Source: Aquamicrobium sp. (lineage in GTDB: Bacteria > Pseudomonadota > Alphaproteobacteria > Rhizobiales > Rhizobiaceae). Taken from it: a DNA stretch of 9,045 nt. Positions 6,103 through 9,045 of this stretch are shown here, piece after piece. Under the pieces are notes generated by a model that saw only the letters and a program-made list of their open reading frames with translations, was not told the origin of the DNA and did no database searches. The DNA is taken from contig JACZJD010000055.1 of NCBI GenBank assembly GCA_014860725.1, positions 1 through 9,045 on the forward strand. Direction: 5' to 3'. Each line of letters opens with the position of its first letter. Positions within the stretch are counted from its first letter, which is position 1. A program made the position numbers and the translations under genes.

Positions 6103-7551
6103 CTACCTCACCGCCGCGAGGAGCGTCTGGAGCATCTCGTCGATCACCTGCAGCATCTTGGCCGAGGCGGCGTAGGAGTGCTCGAGCTCGAGCATCAGCG
6201 CCATTTCCTCGTCGATGTTGACGCTGGTGATGTTGGACAGCGCCTCGGTGGTGCGCAGGACGAGGGCGCTCTTGGTCTCGGCCGCGCCGGCCGCGGTCTT
6301 GCGCGCATCCTCGAGCCAGCCGACGGCGGCCGCCGAATAGTCCTTCAGGCTCAGCAGGACGGTGTTGCCGGCCGCGGTGTTGAAGGTGCCCTGCGTGTCG
6401 AGCTTCTGGTCGAAGCCCATCAGCAGCTCGTTGAAGCTGGCGTAGCCGTCGGTGTTGTAGGCGAAGTTGATGCCGTCGCGCAGCTTCTGGGCGTCGCCGC
6501 CCTGCTGCGGGTCGATGAGCGCGTTGAGCGAGATCAGCCCGGCGAGCCCGACGGTCCGCGTGCCGGCCGCGGGCATGGTCGAGGGCGTGTTCCAGACGAA
6601 GAGGCCCGGCACCTCGCCGTTCGGCGGCGCGGGGTTGGTCTCGGCGAAGGCCGAGATCAGCCCGCGGGCGATCTCGTCGAGCTGGAGCTGGAGCCCGTCG
6701 GCATACTCGTCGCGGAGCTGGACCATCGCCGCGATGGAGCCGGAGGCGTTGGTGTTGGCGCCTGTCGCCGCCTGCAGCGGCACGCCGTCGATGAACACCT
6801 TGTTGCCGACGCTCGCCGGGCCGTAGGCCGGCGTCGCCTCGAAATGGACGTGGCGCGGGATTGTCTCGAACAGCGTGGTGCCGTCGGCGGTGACGATCAT
6901 CGTGTCGCCGTGGGCGCGCGAGATGGTCGAGATCGGGATCAGCTCGGAGATCTTCTTCAGGAGCGCGTCGCGCCTGTCGAGGCTGTCGAGGACGTCGCGG
7001 CCGGCCTGCGTGCCGCCGACGATCTCGTCGTTGACTTTCTTGAAGTCGGCGAGGAGCTGGTTGAGGTCGGACACGGCCGTGGCGATCTGGCCGTCCATCT
7101 CGGTGCGGAAGGTCTGGATCGCCTGCGTGCCCTGGTTGAGGCCGAGCACGACCTGGCGCGCGGCCTCGACCGTGCTTTCGGCGAGCGTGCGGTTGGAGGG
7201 CGTGGCCGCGTAGAACTGCAGCGCCTCCTGCAGCCTGCCGATCAGCGCGGCGGGCGAGGTGGCGTTGTCGACGCCGTTGACGGAGACGGCCAGCCGGTCG
7301 AGGCCGTTGACGATCGTGCTCTGCGCCATCCAGCCGGATGTGGCGGTCAGGTTCTGCCGGAACAGGGCGACGTCCGTCGCCCTGCTGATGGTGGCGATCT
7401 GCGAGCCGGGGGCGAGGCTCGACACGATCGCGGAGCGGCGCGCGTAGTCGGCGTTGTACGCATTCGCCAGGTTCTTCGACACGACGCTGGTCTGGCGCTG
7501 GGTGTTGAGAAGCGAACTCTGCGCTATGCTCAGTGCTGTCGAGAGAGACAT
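6103..7551 (-). CDS. flgK: FlgK, hook-associated protein 1
   Basis: A 482-residue protein, shorter than E. coli FlgK (547) but about what I expect for rhizobia. The N-terminus is classic: MSLSTALSIAQSSLLNTQRQ at residues 1-20, followed by NLANAYNADYARRS (27-40), the rod/hook family motif. DSLDRRDALLKKISELI (189-205) is the conserved FlgK segment. The C-terminus, with NIDEEMALMLELEHSYAASA followed by KMLQVIDEMLQTLL, is the shared flagellar C-terminal helix. FlgK is exported and sits between the FlgE hook and FlgL. The ATG at 7549-7551 has AGGGG four nt upstream. It starts 34 nt after the flgE stop and ends 4 nt before flgL. Confidence 0.96.
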   Translation of the reverse strand: MSLSTALSIAQSSLLNTQRQTSVVSKNLANAYNADYARRSAIVSSLAPGSQIATISRATDVALFRQNLTATSGWMAQSTIVNGLDRLAVSVNGVDNATSPAALIGRLQEALQFYAATPSNRTLAESTVEAARQVVLGLNQGTQAIQTFRTEMDGQIATAVSDLNQLLADFKKVNDEIVGGTQAGRDVLDSLDRRDALLKKISELIPISTISRAHGDTMIVTADGTTLFETIPRHVHFEATPAYGPASVGNKVFIDGVPLQAATGANTNASGSIAAMVQLRDEYADGLQLQLDEIARGLISAFAETNPAPPNGEVPGLFVWNTPSTMPAAGTRTVGLAGLISLNALIDPQQGGDAQKLRDGINFAYNTDGYASFNELLMGFDQKLDTQGTFNTAAGNTVLLSLKDYSAAAVGWLEDARKTAAGAAETKSALVLRTTEALSNITSVNIDEEMALMLELEHSYAASAKMLQVIDEMLQTLLAAVR

Positions 7552-7585
7552 GTTACCCCTGTTGCGTGCTGCCGGTCACCGCGAC

Positions 7586-9045
7586 CTATCTCTTGAGGTT
7601 CACCAGAACGTCCATCAGGTCGGAGCCGGTCTGGAAGACCTTGGAGTTCGCGGTGTAGTTGCGCTGCGACTCGATCATGTTGGTCAGCTCTTCGGCGATA
7701 TCGACGTTGGAATTCTCGACCGAGCCGGAGATGATGTCGCCGAGCCCACCGCTGCCGGCGAAGCCGATCTGGACGTCGCCGGATTCGAGCCCCACCGAGA
7801 AGACGTTGCCGGGCAGGACCTGAAGCTGGTCCGGGCTCTGCACCGTCGCGATCGGCAGGCGGTAGAGCGGCGTGGTGTTGCCCTTGGCGTCCTTGGCATA
7901 GAGGATGCCGTCGGTGCCGATGACGACGCTGTCGATGGAAGCGGGGCCGGTGCCGTTCTTGCCGACGTCGCCCTGCGTGAACTCCGCGGCAAGCTGCGTC
8001 ATGCCCGAGATGTCCATCTCGATCATCTCGCCGTTCAGGCCGGTGAGGTCGATGCCGACCGTCGCGGGGCCGATGAGCTTGCCGTACTGGTCGAACTCCA
8101 GCGTGGCCGTCTGGAGCGCGGGCTGGCTGTAGGGGAAGGACGTCGTCGCAGCCGCGTTCGGCTGGTAGAAGATGGACATCTCCCACGTGTCGGCAGTGGC
8201 GGGAACGGGCGTCGTCGACGTGAAGCCGTTGGCCGAAACGGTGATGCCCGCGCCGGTGGCATTGGCGACGTTGACGACGAGGTCTGGGCCGCTGGTGTCG
8301 AAGGAGAGCGTCGCGCCGGTCGGCACGGAAGCCGGATCGTCAGGCGTGAACGACCATGCGCCTCCGCTGTAGGTGCCGGTCACCTCGACCGCGGTGCCGT
8401 CGATGTCGACCGTGAAGGAAGCCGTGTCGCCGTCGGCCCATGCAAGGCCCGTGAAGCCGGCGAAGGTGAGGTCGGCGTTGGCACCGTCTGCTATGCCGGG
8501 CACATTGCGCGTCGAGGAGAAACCATTAATCGCGACATTGATGCCCGCGCCGGTTGCATTCGCGGCATTGACGACGAGGTCGGGACCGCTGGCGTCGAAA
8601 GTGAGCGTTGCACCGGCTGGTACGGCTGCTGGATTATCCGGTGCGAAGGACCATGTGCCGCCGCTGTAGATGCCGGTGACGTCTACGGCGGTTCCGTTGA
8701 TGTCGACGGTAAAAGACGTCGCATCGCCATCGACCCATGTCAGGCCGGTGAATCCAGCGAATGTAAAGTTGCTGTTCGCGCCATTGGCAATCGGCGTGGA
8801 TGCCGCAGTATAACCGCCCACCGCCGGGCCTGCGGTGGTGCTGTTCGGAAGGGACGCCGAGTAGCCGCCGACCGCAGGGCCGGCCATGGTCGTTCCCGGC
8901 GTGCCGGTTCCGGTCCTCGTGAAGAAGATGTCGAGCAGCACTTCCTGGCCGACATTGTCGTAGACGATCAGCGAGCGCTTGGCGGTGAACTCGGCGTTCG
9001 GATCGTTGGTCGAGGGCAGGCTCGCCGCGGGCACGACGGACGCCG
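7586..9045 (-). CDS. flgE: FlgE, flagellar hook protein (5' end missing, enlarged)
   Basis: The frame stays open to the window edge, so the start and the conserved N-terminal D0 motif lie outside; 485 residues are visible. I number from the codon at 9032-9034, a GTG that is internal, not a start. Residues 14-40 (EFTAKRSLIVYDNVGQEVLL, then DIFFTRT) and 282-310 (DTWEMSIFYQPN onward) are the two sides of a normal FlgE core. GDVGKNGTGPAS (75-86 after the insertion) and the C-terminal SVENSNVDIAEELTNMIESQ with RNYTANSKVFQTGSDLMDVL identify the hook protein. Between the two core halves are about 240 extra residues (about 41-281), rich in A, G, T, D and V, with two 99-residue repeats. The hook is the universal joint of the flagellum. 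Complete length is probably over 580 residues, against about 400-430 for most rhizobial FlgE, as I recall. Confidence 0.93.
   Translation of the reverse strand, partial: ASVVPAASLPSTNDPNAEFTAKRSLIVYDNVGQEVLLDIFFTRTGTGTPGTTMAGPAVGGYSASLPNSTTAGPAVGGYTAASTPIANGANSNFTFAGFTGLTWVDGDATSFTVDINGTAVDVTGIYSGGTWSFAPDNPAAVPAGATLTFDASGPDLVVNAANATGAGINVAINGFSSTRNVPGIADGANADLTFAGFTGLAWADGDTASFTVDIDGTAVEVTGTYSGGAWSFTPDDPASVPTGATLSFDTSGPDLVVNVANATGAGITVSANGFTSTTPVPATADTWEMSIFYQPNAAATTSFPYSQPALQTATLEFDQYGKLIGPATVGIDLTGLNGEMIEMDISGMTQLAAEFTQGDVGKNGTGPASIDSVVIGTDGILYAKDAKGNTTPLYRLPIATVQSPDQLQVLPGNVFSVGLESGDVQIGFAGSGGLGDIISGSVENSNVDIAEELTNMIESQRNYTANSKVFQTGSDLMDVLVNLKR
8192..8488 (-). repeat. FlgE 99-residue repeat, copy 2
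   Basis: This copy runs from DGANADLTFAGFTGL to VPATA and follows copy 1 without a gap. Hand alignment without gaps gives about 72 of 99 residues identical to copy 1. Shared blocks include TFAGFTGL, SFTVDI, GTAV, SGG-WSF, SGPDLVVN and ANATGAG. The alternation of hydrophobic and small polar residues suggests a beta-sandwich domain. G+C over 8221-8520 is about 67%, like the rest of the window. It ends directly before DTWEM, where the normal FlgE core resumes. Confidence 0.9.
8489..8785 (-). repeat. FlgE 99-residue repeat, copy 1
   Basis: This copy runs from NGANSNFTFAGFTGL to VPGIA, the upstream unit of the tandem pair. At DNA level it differs from copy 2 mainly at third codon positions, so the duplication is old or the copies have drifted under protein-level selection. 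G+C over 8521-8820 is only about 59% by hand count, lower than copy 2 and than the window generally. Both copies start with (N/D)GAN after a proline-containing linker, marking the unit border. Confidence 0.9.
8810..8884 (-). repeat. Short FlgE duplication, AGPAVGGY twice
   Basis: The octapeptide AGPAVGGY is encoded at 8861-8884 and again at 8810-8833, 51 nt (17 residues) apart. The units read about MAGPAVGGYSASLPNST and TAGPAVGGYTAASTPIA. They lie between the normal FlgE core (ending FFTRTGTGTPG) and the first 99-residue repeat, and look like a flexible Gly/Ala/Pro/Ser/Thr linker. This is a second, independent duplication inside the same insertion. Confidence 0.85.

Noticed and set aside
7574..7586. 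Short hairpin GGTC-ACCGC-GACC between flgE and flgK
   Set aside because: A 4-bp stem with no T-run is too weak to call a terminator within a 34-nt operon spacer.
6064..7596. A 510-codon open frame on the plus strand opposite flgK
   Set aside because: It mirrors flgK, is rich in R, G, V and D without any recognisable motif, and arises from high G+C lacking stops on the opposite strand.
9032..9034. GTG as the start codon of flgE
   Set aside because: The frame is open upstream to the window edge and the conserved FlgE N-terminal motif has not yet appeared, so this is an internal valine.

Overview
The window is a stretch of a flagellar gene cluster from an alphaproteobacterium, most likely a Hyphomicrobiales (Rhizobiales) member. 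Three things point there: a high G+C content with strong G/C bias at third codon positions; the alphaproteobacterial regulators flaF and flbT between flgL and flgD; and the order flgE-flgK-flgL-flaF-flbT-flgD-fliQ-flhA-fliR, which I know from memory in Sinorhizobium, Agrobacterium and Brucella relatives. A heptameric intergenic repeat resembles ones I associate, without verification, with Mesorhizobium-like genomes.

All flagellar genes are on the minus strand, so transcription runs from base 9045 towards base 1. From upstream to downstream: flgE (hook, 5' end cut off by the window edge), flgK and flgL (hook-filament junction), flaF and flbT (flagellin biosynthesis regulators), flgD (short hook-capping protein), fliQ, flhA and fliR (type III export gate), and a 133-residue FliJ-like coiled-coil protein. 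Neighbouring genes overlap by 4 nt or are 2 to 34 nt apart, as in one operon. The exception is a 178-nt gap between fliQ and flhA. The first 39 bases on the plus strand look like the 3' end of a convergent, unidentified gene.

The genes form a coherent module. FliQ, FlhA and FliR export rod, hook and filament subunits; FlgD and FlgE build the hook; FlgK and FlgL join it to the filament; FlaF and FlbT tune flagellin synthesis; the FliJ-like protein may be an export chaperone.

Two things stand out. First, FlgE carries an insertion of about 240 residues at what is normally a short loop. It contains two 99-residue tandem repeats (about 73% identical by hand alignment) and a duplicated AGPAVGGY motif, so the hook protein is much larger than usual. 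Second, the fliQ-flhA gap holds an 87-bp inverted repeat built from 7-nt units with TAG every 7 nt. It supplies stop codons in all three frames, including the stop of fliQ. I found no new enzymatic or defence system; the rest is an ordinary flagellar operon.
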